A stretch of DNA of 64,000 nucleotides from Paramarasmius palmivorus (taxonomy: Eukaryota; Basidiomycota; Agaricomycetes; Agaricales; Marasmiaceae): assembly GCA_037176845.1 (NCBI GenBank), contig JAYKXP010000021.1, positions 620,001 through 684,000 on the forward strand, read 5' to 3'. A program made the translations under genes and the position numbers. This document shows, in pieces, positions 33,739 to 44,947 of this stretch. A model generated the notes under the pieces. The model worked only from the letters and a program-made list of their open reading frames with translations. It did no database searches and was not told the origin of the DNA. How positions within the stretch are numbered: position 1 is the first letter of the stretch; each line of letters opens with the position of its first letter.

Positions 33739-35900
33739 CTTTCCAAGGATGATAGGTTTTTATTTTGTATGGTGTTGCAATCCGTGGCGAGACCCACGTA
33801 AGCCGCCGTTGTACATCGCTATCTGTCTAAATACCTAGAGATACTCTAACGGTACCCATGCTGAGCCTTACCTGAACTAGCTGGACCCCTTCGCCATTGA
33901 CTTTTTAAAAAGGTGGCGCTCGATGCATCCAACACGAGCCACGACCTTTTCTTTCCAGTTCTATTATCCCAAGTAGGCGTACTTCCGCTAACCAATAAGT
34001 GTTTCAGACACATTCTAAAACTCTCGTCGAGACGTCGACTGAAGGTAGCTGCTGCTCGCCGCTCGGTCCTCTACGCAGTCCCCGGCCCGAGCACGATACC
34101 TGACGAAGATCAATGGATTGAACAGGAAGTCGGATATTTCAAGAACCAACCTGTCCTCGAATGATATCATTACACGTAAACCAGTAAGCAGAACACCTCG
34201 TACAGTTGTATGATGGAAGAACTTCTGTGCGACCGATCGTAGACGAGGGTCCTTACAACTAGTTCCGAGCGCTGCCTTCGCTGAATATGAGGCTAAATGA
34301 ATATGAGGCTAACCTAGGGAAAGGGGCGGTTGAATCGCCATTACTTACCCTAAATCAGACGGCTGTCGGCTTCCTATTCGGAGAGGAAAATAGGGGGAGT
34401 AGTTCTCGCACGGTTGTCCTGCTACAGACCACCATCCTAAGTACATCTATGCTTGAGTAAGGAATGATAGATGGGAATAGACACTTACCGTTCAATGGTA
34501 TGTAGACCCGCGGGCTCAACCCTCACCTGAGTGGTGCCAGTCTAGAAGGTGCCTCTACAGGAGAGCTCGAATCGGCGGAGTCGCTGTCTTGTGATAGTAG
34601 TTTTGAAATGTTCGGTGCTAGAAGTTAGGAAAGTTCAAATAGCGCAGGGTGCATGAGCTGAGATGGATGACTGAGCACGACTGTTGAATGATGAGTCAAA
34701 AATCTTACCTGCGTTCTCGGTCTCAAGGACTGATGTTGCGCCCGCGTTCTCCAGTTTGGGCGTAGACTACTTGATGGATGGTCCTATTGTCGTCTCTATT
34801 GGGTCGCTGGACCCGCTGTTCGCAGTCAGCGAAAGCTTTAGATGCATACTAGCTAGAGACACATACCGTAAGAAACCGTTTATGCCAACGGGTCATTATG
34901 ATGCATGCCTGGGAGTTGAATGACTCAGTGAATTCAAACCTGAGCCATCAGCGATCATTCATGTGGAATGTTAACCCATAAATGATCAAAGTTACAAACA
35001 GCCAAAGCGGATCTAGTGTGGAGAAGGGGTCATCGAGCGCATTCCGAATCCGAAGCAAAGAACAGTATGTAACATGGTGACGACGCAAAAGAATACGAGG
35101 GTGTAAAGCGGTCGCACGACACGTCTTCGATGGCGGATGCATCTCGACTCACCGCGTGCTCTTGAGGGTGTTCGAGCATCAGAATCAATGAAATCGGAAG
35201 AAAGCGAGACGTGGGTCGTGGGTGTGGGTAAGTCAAAGAAGCCAAGAGGTGCCTTGGACAGATGCACTGCAAACTTGTCCCCAGGGTACCATAGAATGTC
35301 GGCAGCGACATAGTGTTCATATGTTGTCCCAAATCAAGAATGAGTCCAGACGAGAGCCCCATGATCGGGTAAGGATTCTATTTGGTTTTTTGAGAGTATC
35401 AGGTGTTTTGCCATTAGTATCCAAGATCATAGCAAATGGCGTAGCCCTTGAAGAAAGCTAGAGAGATGATGGGAGTTTGAATACAACCGCTGACGGGGGC
35501 ATGTGACGCAGTACTATTGCGGGGTCAGCTGCCTCACCCGTCCCCTCATCTCATCCTTCACCCAAACCTCCATCTTCTCCCCGTTCCTCGGGCCATAGAT
35601 TCGTATTTTCCTAGATCTTCTCTACTCTACAGGTTCTACACAAAGACTCTAGACATTTTCTCTGCTTCAAGTCCATTATTTTAAGATCCGGTTAGGTCCA
35701 AGGAGTTGCAGTCGTCTCACGGTGCGTGTGCAACAGCAATTCGTATACAATTTCTCAATTTTTAGCGGTTGAGTAGACTCAAGTACGTAGAGCATCCCGG
35801 TGACGTCTCAAGACTTCAATATAATCAACGATTAATCAATCTGGCCAACTTCGACCAGCTCGACAAACTCGGTGTCCGTTTTCCGGGTACCTCCAATAAC
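33739..35900. other. 2.2-kb gene-poor stretch
   Basis: The only candidate is a short plus-strand frame ending at 34164 (RRLKVAAARRSVLYAVPG, ending QPVLE). It has a possible 35-bp intron, too short to trust, and is not called. A 15-bp tandem duplication (GAATATGAGGCTAAA) sits near 34284-34312. The last 200 bp are pyrimidine-rich and probably the 5' UTR and promoter of the PSP1-domain gene, whose frame is open upstream of its ATG to about 35769. Confidence 0.45.
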
Positions 35901-38579
35901 ATGAACGACGACCGGCCGAATAGGTTCACGACAGATACAGGCCCACCTCCGCTGTCTCATCGTGAACGAGCGGCGTCACAGCCTCCTCGTACATCAGACC
36001 AACCATTTCTATCCTCGCCCATTATACCTTCCCGAAGTCCGTGGAGTAATCAAGGAAATGCCGGAAGACTTCTCAGTCCTACATCAGGTCCGGGTGGAGG
36101 TGGAAGTGCTCGAGCGATTCCTGTTCCCATGCCCTCACGAAGCGCTTCATTCTCTGCGCAGCAGCGGAACTCAACCTCGTCTTCGTATTTTGGTTCGGCT
36201 ATGAGAGACAGGACATTCTCTTCTACATTCGAAGACGATGAAGACGCTGAGGAATTTCCCTCGGATGACGCCGGAGACTACGATTTCGTGGGCAGAGGTT
36301 TTGGGGACAACAACGACATGTCTCCGAGCTCTTACCGTGGAAGACAGTTTGCGCCGGAATGGTCAAGGAGCAGATCTCAGTCACTCGCGACAACCACTGC
36401 GAGGGTGGCTCCGATGCCAATTGGCAGTCCTTCATATAATCAGTTAGGTACCGGCTCGGCGTTTGCTAGCTGGAACGAAGGTCTCTTGAGCGGCTCGAAC
36501 TCTCTGAATGTTCCTGGCACACTTGGTGGCGGTAGATGGGGTGATCTTAGGCCTCCCATTCGGTGAGTACCACTCTACTCGTCAGTCTGTGTACCTTTGC
36601 CTCGAGCGCTTCACACACTCCACATAAACCCCGTTTTCCTCCTATCGATTACATCGGCTGACGTACTGCATAGAAACCCAACAGACATATCAAATCAATC
36701 ACCATTTGTCAGAGACGTCGGTCAAATACTTCTGGAAGAAAGCTCGCAGTTCAAACAGCTATGGAACCAAAACAATGGAGGCAGAGACCGGGACGAGGTT
36801 CTTTCTTCGGCCGCTGGGGTGTCTAGACTTGGAGGGCCTGGGTTTGCACGTAACATCAGTGCCTATGGACAACTGACTGGCAACGGGGGTAATGTTTACG
36901 GTGCTATTGGTGGTGGGACTGGTTATGGTTACGGCGGTGGCGGTATGGGAAGTGGAACTTCCAGTCGGCGGCACAGTGTCAGTGTAGTGCAGCCTAGAAG
37001 GGGCGTTCAAGTTGGGTTTGATACTGGAGGTCAAGATGAAGTGTTTGGTGATGAAGATGATGGCCGACCTGACATTCGCGTAGGCGGTAGCAGCGGCGGG
37101 GGCGGAGCTAGGGGCTTGATGTTGTCCGACGACGACCTACTTGGTTCGAGTGGAGACATGGGAATGGGGAGGCTCAGTCTGAACACACTCCAGCAGAGTT
37201 TGGATGCACACCTACAGTCACAGCAACGAGAAGGTTCCAGCCCAGGCCAGAGCCAGCAGCACACGCCTCAGGGACAGCAGCACAATTCGGGAACTGCATC
37301 CGCGTCTTCTTCTCTACCCATTTATGCTCCACTTTCCCGCAGCCCACCTGGTGCGAATGACTTGGTGTCTTCATATCGACCCATGAACCTGAGCGTCAAC
37401 GTTCAAGGCGGCGACGGATCTTCGTCTGGAAGGTCTAGGGATACGCCTAGCGAACGCAGTGCCAGTCCTTCCAAGGCACCAGGCAATCCAGTCCATACTC
37501 CACAACAGCAGCAGCAGCAACACTTCTTCCCATCCCAACAGCAACAACAGTTCAACCAGCCTCAGCCGGTGAACGAAGGAAGCTACGCTGCTCGTGCTCG
37601 TGCGACATCCCAGAGCGGAGTCTCCTCATCTCCTACTGCGACAAGAGGTCCTGGATACGGTATTCTCCCAGGTATTCATCAGCAGCAACCTCAACACCAA
37701 CAAGGATTCTTCCCTCACCCGCAGCAACAACACCAGATTCACCAGGCACACCCCCATGCCCAACAGCAACCGCATATCCGACAACCTTCCAATGACGCGG
37801 GACACGGAGGACATCAGTCTGGTGGCCACGAAAACGCCCTTGGCAAAGGTGTACCGCTTTCTGCCGTACCAACGTCATGGCCTCTCTTTATAGTCGAGTT
37901 CAAAGCTGGCAGAACGGATCTGTTCTATCTGACAGATCAAGTTGCTGCTAACATCTCTGCTCATACACAAAATGGCCATGGTCATGTCAACGGACACCAA
38001 GCCGATAAGCCAATCAAAGTCGGCGACTTGGTCATCGTCGAGGCCGATCGTGGAAGGGATCTGGGTCGTGTGGTGAATGATAATATCACCGTGGGAGAGG
38101 TTGAGAGATGGTTGGAGAGTAAGGAGAATGGGACACAATTCTGGTCTACAAGCTCCCAGCAGCAACAGGGCGGTGGTGGCTGGGGTGATCAACCGATGAG
38201 CCCGACAAGTGCAGGTCCAAAGAAGGAGATTAATCCTAAGATGATCATCGGAAAGGCAGGGGCTCAAGAGGCGACGCAGTTGGCAACCAAATTGCAGGAT
38301 GAGGCGAAAGCACTACAGCTGTGTCAGTCCAAGGTTAGGGCAAAGAAGTTGCCGATGGAGGTTGTGGATGCAGAGTATCAATGGTTGGTTATTTCCGCTT
38401 TCTTTCTTCGTTCTCTGGAAGCTGATTGGGTTGGGTTTAGGGATCGTCGCAAGTTGACCTTTTATTTTGTTGCGGAGAAAAGAATCGACTTTAGGGAGCT
38501 TGTGCGGGAATTATTCAGGCTCTACAAAACGAGGATATGGATGGCTTCGTTGCAGAGTGGCGGGGGATACGAGGGATGA
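35901..38579 (+). CDS. PSP1 C-terminal domain protein with a long disordered N-terminus
   Basis: Exons 35901-36562, 36674-38383 and 38441-38579 are in phase for 836 residues. The first ~640 residues are low complexity: Ser/Pro/Gly-rich, then Gln/His-rich with CAG/CAA runs (about 37503-37560 and 37678-37780). The conserved PSP1 C-terminal domain starts near residue 670 (GDLVIVEADRGRDLGRVV). It continues with NPKMIIGKA, LCQSKVRAKKLPMEVVDAEY and, after the last intron, WDRRKLTFYFVAEKRIDFRE, ending at RELFRLYKTRIWM. Yeast Psp1 is known as a suppressor of DNA polymerase alpha mutations, and the domain also occurs in bacterial YaaT-type proteins; the biochemical role is not established. The ATG at 35901 is the first in the open frame. 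Confidence 0.88.
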
Positions 38580-39533
38580 ACAACCAAAAGGCGTCAGTGG
38601 AGGTGGGAAGGAAGGAAGGAATGGCATGGGGCACCTGGTGGTGCAGAGTCAACATGAACTAGGGGCATGCATTCACCTCATGGCACGAACCGGACCAGAA
38701 ATGAAATGACAATCGTGACGACAACTACGACTTCCAATCCAGTCCTCCTTTGTCTCGCCATCACGACAGCCGGAGCGATATCTATTTATTCGAGCTGAGC
38801 ACGTTCAGCTTTATTACAAGCCAACACAAAACAAAACTTCATATCATCCCATTCCATATCTGTTTCCCCTCAAAACGTCCTCTCTCTCGCAACCTTGTCT
38901 CCACCGCCACCCTCAATTGTACTTGTAAAGGTGTATAGACATTTGGACAGCTTCACGACTCCCGCGCTGCTCTCACCGGACCATCATGTTTCCTTCTATC
39001 ATCTATGTATTATTTGGTCGATGCTCTTGCTCGAGCGTAGATCGTGTACAACAGTTTTTGTTTAGCTCCCTTCATGTTATTATCTTGCTTTCGCGTACAC
39101 TTCAGTTCGCGGTCTTACAAGTTTTCCTCCTAAACCAACGATTGTACACTAGTACCCTGTTTACTCGTCACGTATTCTTGTTATTCGCGGGCTATGATGT
39201 GCACTAGTATGTTCTATAAAGTGTGTGTATATATTCCTTTATGCTTGGAATCAACGAGAGCGATTGTGGAATCATGGATGTAAATTAGCTCTAGGAATAA
39301 GTACAGACAAATATACAGGGTGACCGGAGATCGAAAATAGCTAGAAAAGATGTACATTACACGACGAATGGGTATAGGAAATCCACGGATATAGAGTAAA
39401 CGCAGTGTGACGGGGAATCGGTGTGTTGGGCATGCTTCGTTCCCGATTACCACCAATGCCTGGGGTAGGCTCGGAGTGATACACTGTGAAGTATACATAC
39501 AGAGTGAGAGAATCGAGGTGTGCGGAGGTCAGG
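38580..39533. other. convergent intergenic region
   Basis: About 950 bp between the PSP1-domain gene and APC11, T-rich on the plus strand. No supported gene. Confidence 0.45.
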
Positions 39534-39959
39534 TTATGATGACGATGAATGGTTGATTTTTCGTTCAGCAGTGACTGTGCAGGTCGTCATAAATGAGCAA
39601 GGTATAATGGAGCAAGGCAGGTCGCTGACATACCCCAAGTTCTACGATCCATAGGACATTGCTGCTTCGAGGCTGCTGTTCCTATCCATTTCAATAGGCA
39701 GTGCATGTGGAATACATGACTACATTCTCCCCAAACTGAGTGGCAAAGTGGTGGTCAGAAGTGTTACTTGCGATGAAGACAGGAGCTGGAACGCACTGAG
39801 TGGACAGTCATCTCCCGGAACTTTACACGATGGACAGCATCCTTCGTATGGTACTCGACAGATACCACAGACATCTCCCTCATCGCTGTCGTGTTCGTCG
39901 TTGCCAATATCCCATCGCCATTGGGCAACTGCATGCCAACGTTTGACGGTAACTCGCAT
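39534..39959 (-). CDS. APC11: anaphase-promoting complex subunit 11 (RING-H2)
   Basis: Catalytic RING subunit of the APC/C, the ubiquitin ligase that drives anaphase and mitotic exit. Exons 39797-39959, 39634-39735 and 39534-39574 are in phase for 101 residues. The protein starts MRVTVKRWHAVAQWRWDI and contains VCGICRVPYEGCCPSCKVPG, then DDCPLIWGECSHVFHMHCLL, KWI and CPMDRRTW. Cys and His ligands match APC11, except that the last ligand is Asp (CPMD) where yeast and animal APC11 have Cys; the cullin RING Rbx1 uses Asp at this place. The tail (VTAERKINHSSSS) comes from a 41-bp last exon. It is divergent from a coiled-coil gene. Confidence 0.92.
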
Positions 39960-40226
39960 TTCTTGGGACTAGGGATTTCCTGTATCTGGGTCGAAAATGT
40001 GGGGAATCGGAAGAGATGATGGTGGTTACGGTTCAAGTTTGTACCAGTTACTGAATGTGGAGATCAACCAACTTGTATTTACATTTGTGTACGCGCGTCG
40101 CGTCGCCTCGCGAACAATCGTAAGGTGACGTGACCTTTTTGCCTCGTTCCTTTCGCTTCACGGTCGGACGGTCCGCTGTTGTCAAGTAATTGGCGGACGC
40201 CGAAGAGCGACAGTCAACTTGGACCC
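39960..40226. promoter_or_regulatory. bidirectional promoter with CGCG-rich boxes between APC11 and the coiled-coil gene
   Basis: A 267-bp gap between divergent ATGs. At 40091-40112 it holds a cluster ACGCGCGTCGCGTCGCCTCG containing several ACGCG/CGCGT cores, like the MCB element bound by the MBF cell-cycle factor. TGACGTGA at 40126-40133 resembles a bZIP site. Binding is an inference. Confidence 0.45.
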
Positions 40227-41001
40227 ATGGCTGCAGAAAACTCCCAAGATCTCGCCGATTCTAGTGACGAACTCGACAAGCAAGTTTCAGAGGCAGTAAA
40301 AACTCGGTTACGAGCACTCGTAGAAAGCGCAGAACTCCTTGGTATAGGAGACACATCTTTGTCATCGTGAGCATGAAAATAGTCTTATAGTGCTGAAGAG
40401 ACAGCTCATATGCCTAGATTCTTCAACGCGATTCAGGGCCTTTCAGAGAAGAAATTATCTCTGAAGCAATCACTACACAGGGCTGCATACGCAGAACAGG
40501 AACTTCGTACTCACCTCACTATCGTGGGGCATGAGCAAGGGCTCATCAATAAGTGAGTATAACGACTAGATACCAATAGCATGACTCAATATCCCGTAGG
40601 TGGAAAGACCATTTTGCGACCGGCTCTGAATCACTAGAAGAATCGACAAGTCTACTGGAAAGACGGAGAGTAGCTATATTGAAGAAAGCGAAGGAGTACA
40701 AGAAGGAGCTAGATGGTATCAAGCTTGTCGACCCTCCAGTAACCATTTCCGAGCTCTCCGTTCAGCAAGAGAAGAATCGAGAAAAGGAAAAGGAAATAGA
40801 GAAGAAGAGAGCAAAACTGAAAGCGTATCAAGGACTACCTCCGGTGAGTGGCAACTTTGATATTATTCTGTGCTTTGCTAACCTTGTCTGTAGGATCTTG
40901 AAATGGCACAAATAGAACTCACTGGAGCGAGAGAAGAGCATACAAAGCTGATAAATATACGCGAAAAGCTACTCAGCAGGATGGTGCAAGATGTCCCTTG
41001 A
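40227..41001 (+). CDS. coiled-coil protein, possibly augmin (HAUS) subunit 1-like
   Basis: Exons 40227-40366, 40418-40552, 40600-40843 and 40894-41001 are in phase for 208 residues. Almost the whole protein is predicted helical and charged (SEAVKTRLRALVESAELLG, LEESTSLLERRRVAILKKA, KNREKEKEIEKKRAKLKAYQ). The end pattern KKRAKLKAYQGLPPDLEMAQ, followed by IELTGAREEH, recalls the C-terminus of HAUS1 (long coil, then a short L-P linker and a final helix). Augmin recruits gamma-tubulin to spindle microtubules, which would fit the shared promoter with APC11. The similarity is weak and read by eye, so the family name is tentative. Confidence 0.7.
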
Positions 41002-41848
41002 ATTCTGATATACACGTACGAATGGTATACCTTAATAAGTGCGAGCTAAGCTCTTGGCTTATCCTCACGGAGACATCATCTTCAGACGTGAGCTTTCTTT
41101 TTGCCTATGTACGAATTCGGCTTTGTGCTAATCCCTTTCTCGTCAATAGTGGTAGCAATGGGATGGCCTTCATGCAAGCTCATTTGTCCAATCAAACAAT
41201 GGTATAACGCCCCAAAGTATAAACCAATTATGCACACCGAGGAAACTCCACGCAGATGATCCTATTGTTACCGTTCTGTATTACTTGGTTTCGGCATCGA
41301 GTCCAACCTTGCGAACATTATCCGTACAATTCAAGGGTGGCATGCTCCGAGGCATTTTCCCTGTAATCCTCACCGATACAGTGAGGTCATAAGCACAGGC
41401 ACACTTTACAAAGTGAGTTTTCATATCATCCTGCAAGTCATGGTACGTCTTGACAACAGGTTATAGCCAAATCCTCTCCGAACTTTAGAAGAGAATTAGC
41501 CTGTGTGCTACAACGTGATTCAAGAGAGTTATTCCCGTGCACGTATACTGCTATGTATGGCTTTTGTTGAGTCGCGGCGAACACGGCTTGCCAGGGACAA
41601 CTACTCGAGTATTTGCGCCTCGCTCTGCATGGCGGCGTCAGCTCTATTTTCTCTCACTCTGATCCGTGAGTCGACCTATTCTTAACCAAACGCTACAGGA
41701 ACGCTGACGTCCATGTGAAGTTAATGCCTAACGATTATCATAACCATATCGTACCTGTCGCACATGAACGCGTACCGGGTCTATAAAATGACAGTGGTTG
41801 TGTTTGGAAGTGTTCGCTAGGTTTCTCTGCGTATTTGCAACCGCAAAG
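41002..41848. other. intergenic, LPMO promoter at the right end
   Basis: About 850 bp. Short frames only (for example 41503-41685). No gene called. Confidence 0.45.
41782..41788 (+). promoter_or_regulatory. TATA box of the AA9 LPMO gene
   Basis: TATAAAA, 61 bp upstream of the ATG at 41849. Confidence 0.6.
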
Positions 41849-43250
41849 ATGTTGTCTCAGCTTATTGCTCTCACACTTTTCGCTGTGCCTCGCGTACTCG
41901 CTCACGGTGGCGTGCTTGCCATCCAGAACGGCGGGAACTGGTACAATGGATGGCAGCCTTACAACTCTCCCACAGGACAGTCTTCAGTAATACGTCCTTG
42001 GGCTACCTAGTATGACATGTCTGTCCTTTGCTTTGCGAAGAAGAGTGACCAAATGTTTTTGTAGTAACCCAATTCTCGATGCCACGGACCCAACAATCCA
42101 TTGTAATGATGATGGCACTTCTCCATCGGGTCAACTGACCGCGACTGTGGCTGCTGGTTCTAAGATCACGGCATACTGGAATCAAGTCTGGCCTCACCCA
42201 TACGGCCCAATGGTGAGGGATCTCTATTTGCAGCACCCAGGTCGTGGCTTGACCGTCGTCTTGATCTATAGTTGGTTTACCTTGCACAATGCCCTGGCTC
42301 ATCCTGCACCGGTGTTAGCACGTCTAGTTTGAAATGGGTCGGTTCATTTATCAGTAATATCAAGCCCTAATTCTCACTTTCCGACCTCTCTAGTTCAAGA
42401 TAGATGAATCTGGTCTCATTTCCGGCACGATCGGTGACGGATACTGGGGTTCTGGCAAGATGATTGACCAAAACTCGTCTTGGACAACGACTATCCCCTC
42501 GACTGTTCCCAGCGGTGCCTATATGATTCGCTTTGAGACAATCGCTCTTCACTCTTTGCCAGCTGTACGTCTCTTCTCACTCTTTCTGCGAACAGGTAGC
42601 TTACCAGACCTCAGCAATTCTACCCTGAATGTGCACAGCTACAGATAACTGGCGGAGGTAGCCTTGCACCAACATCCGCACAGCTAGTCTCCTTCCCTGG
42701 TGCTTACTCGAACTCTGACTCTGGACGTAAGTGCTGGATAGAGATGCTACCTGGCTAAGGGATCTCTAACGTTTGATCTTTCAGTTACAGTCAATTTGTA
42801 CACTCAAGAAGCTATGACCGACAGCAATTACGTCATCCCCGGGCCTCCCCTCTACGGCTCTAGTACAGGATCAGTGAGTCCACAGCAACTGCTATTCTAC
42901 TGTCCAGAGGCACTGACGAAACATTAGAACCCCCCTTCGAACCCTGGTACTACAACGCGTGCTCCTACAACCACTGCCCCTAGTACTACTGCTGCTCCAA
43001 CAACAAGTCAACCTAGCGGTGGAACTGGAACAGTTGCGCAATATGGACAGTGTGGCGGTCAAGGCTGGAGTGGACCTACGGGATGGTATGTGTTGTGTGG
43101 CTCTCTCGTTAAGCATCGGCTCATCACCATTTCTTTTGTCTAGTGTCGCTCCGTACACCTGCCACGTCGTGAACGGTAAGTGTCGGCAACCCTTTTACCA
43201 CTAACACTCATGGACTTATTTTAACAGCCTATTACTCACAATGCTTGTGA
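41849..43250 (+). CDS. AA9 lytic polysaccharide monooxygenase with C-terminal CBM1
   Basis: A secreted copper enzyme that oxidatively cleaves cellulose or related glucans. Nine exons (41849-42009, 42065-42212, 42272-42337, 42394-42564, 42615-42726, 42785-42873, 42928-43085, 43144-43175, 43228-43250) sum to 960 bp, 319 residues, all in phase. The signal peptide MLSQLIALTLFAVPRVLA ends exactly before His (HGGVLAIQNGG), which becomes the N-terminal copper-binding His1. The second copper His is in QVWPHPYGPM. The conserved Gln and axial Tyr are in AQFYPECAQLQITGGG. A Thr/Pro-rich linker (NPGTTTRAPTTTAPSTTAAP) leads to a fungal CBM1 (QYGQCGGQGWSGPTGC, ending YYSQCL). An in-frame upstream Met is absent; the only other candidate is a non-ATG. 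Confidence 0.95.
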
Positions 43251-44947
43251 TGGAATTGCCCTGTTTGAGTACCACTATCACCGATGTAATGCCAATGACA
43301 ATCAAATCTCTGATACCTTGTTCTCCCGAAGTAGGGCGCTTGACGTGCTCGAGATATGGGACGGGTCACGGAACAGTGTAAATCTGTTCCCTCGACCCGG
43401 AGATGTCATCATCTTGTCATTCCGCGCCGGTACCGTGTCTCTCAGGTAACTCTTGAGATGAAACTGATATCTCAGGTTCGCCTTTGACAATTGGGCGAGG
43501 TGAATTCAATAATACTGTAACTTTAAGGGAGCGGGAAGTCGAGCCTGATATTGAATAGAGCGCCGAAGTCTAATCGACTATCCCGATGGTTGCGGAACAT
43601 GCATTCTTCCGTATTGACATTGGGTAAGCTCTGGCTCTTTTGCACTTTGTTATAGACTGTTCACTTGTAGCACGCTCAACTTGGGTTCAGCAGTCTCCGA
43701 CACTCAGTCAAATTATCGGAGAGGTCCACCTACACTTCGGCCGATGGCAACAGCTACGACCGACGAGATCATATTAGCTCAGAGCCAAATGAAGGCCGCC
43801 TAGCTCTGCAGCTGGCTCTTCGGCGGGGTGCCGGCCTTCTGGACGTAGCTAGTGCGCCACACACATCCTGTCAACATCGAGGATCCAGAAACAGCACACC
43901 GACTTTCCAAGAACGTCTGGTACCCAGTTTTCTTCTCTGACAAGTTGCTTGAAATCTGAATGTATTTGGATTGCTTCTCCCGCCGTGGGTAGACCGGTGT
44001 GTACGAAGCTACGTATACACCGGGAGTGTGCGTAAACTGTGCCGGTAGTCGGGATTATCTGTGGATGCTGAATCTGCGAATGACGCTCAAGATGTTGCTC
44101 ATCCGGCTTTGGCTTGGAAGGCACCGACAACACCGCGACGCGTACACCGTGTGATACGCTTTTCTGGTTTAAGTTAGGACCATCAACAAGGCTGAGCATC
44201 CCTGATATGGCGCGATACGACATATCATTCAATGACAGAATACCTCCAGATATCATATGAGTCTACCCCTGTCAAAAAGGACCGGCTTCTGAACAATGGA
44301 ATCTGCCAGAAGACCTCATTTCGCGTATTTACGGTCCTGTCTCAGACGGAAATAGAGAGATTCTTCGAGCTTCTGGTCGAGTATTTGCCTAAAAACACGT
44401 AGATTCGAGTATACAGTACCAAGTTAAAAGGAAATTTATCGCAATTGCAAGGAAATGATACGAGTTGCTATCTCGACGGACCTGGAGAAGGCGCGTCCAT
44501 GTGAAGATTTTACGTTGACCGTTCCGTAATTTCCGGAGTAATTTGGGTTTGTGGAAGCAAGTGATGCTGACCTGGCGAGAAATGTGCTTTTACCGATGTA
44601 GAAATCTTTACTTGCTCATAATTTCTTCCCTTCTACTTTTCTGGCCAACTCAGAACTTATCCTGTCGCTCATTTTGACCTCTATATACTCGCTCTCTACG
44701 CATCTAATTCTCTTTGATCATCGGTCCTTTTTCTCTTCGGCTTTTTTTGCATTCTTTTTTGACATATTGGGGTAACGTATCACACTATACGTCGCAGAGA
44801 CAGGCTTCCTGGGACAGGAATTGCGAAGCTTACTGCATTCGGGGGATATACAGGGAGTTCATCGACTTAATAGGTGCGTGCCGCCCCCCAACTGGCATAA
44901 ACTTGGACTAACAAGTGGTAAATATCACCGTTCAGTGTGGCAAGTGA
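43251..44947. other. 1.7-kb region without a supported gene
   Basis: Plus-strand fragments near 43300-43560 and a minus-strand frame 43849-44256 carry no recognisable domains, signal peptides or splice partners. The stretch 44630-44950 is pyrimidine-rich and likely the promoter and 5' UTR of the following large gene. Confidence 0.4.

Noticed and set aside
33913..34164. Small plus-strand frame ending QPVLE, possible two-exon gene
   Set aside because: The only intron that joins it to an ATG (near 33923) would be 35 bp, below the usual minimum, and the protein is not recognisable.
34284..34312. 15-bp tandem duplication GAATATGAGGCTAAA
   Set aside because: Two copies only, in non-coding DNA; too small to interpret.
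43849..44256. 135-residue minus-strand frame
   Set aside because: No signal peptide, motif or splice pattern. Lies in a gene-poor stretch; could be decayed but I cannot support it.
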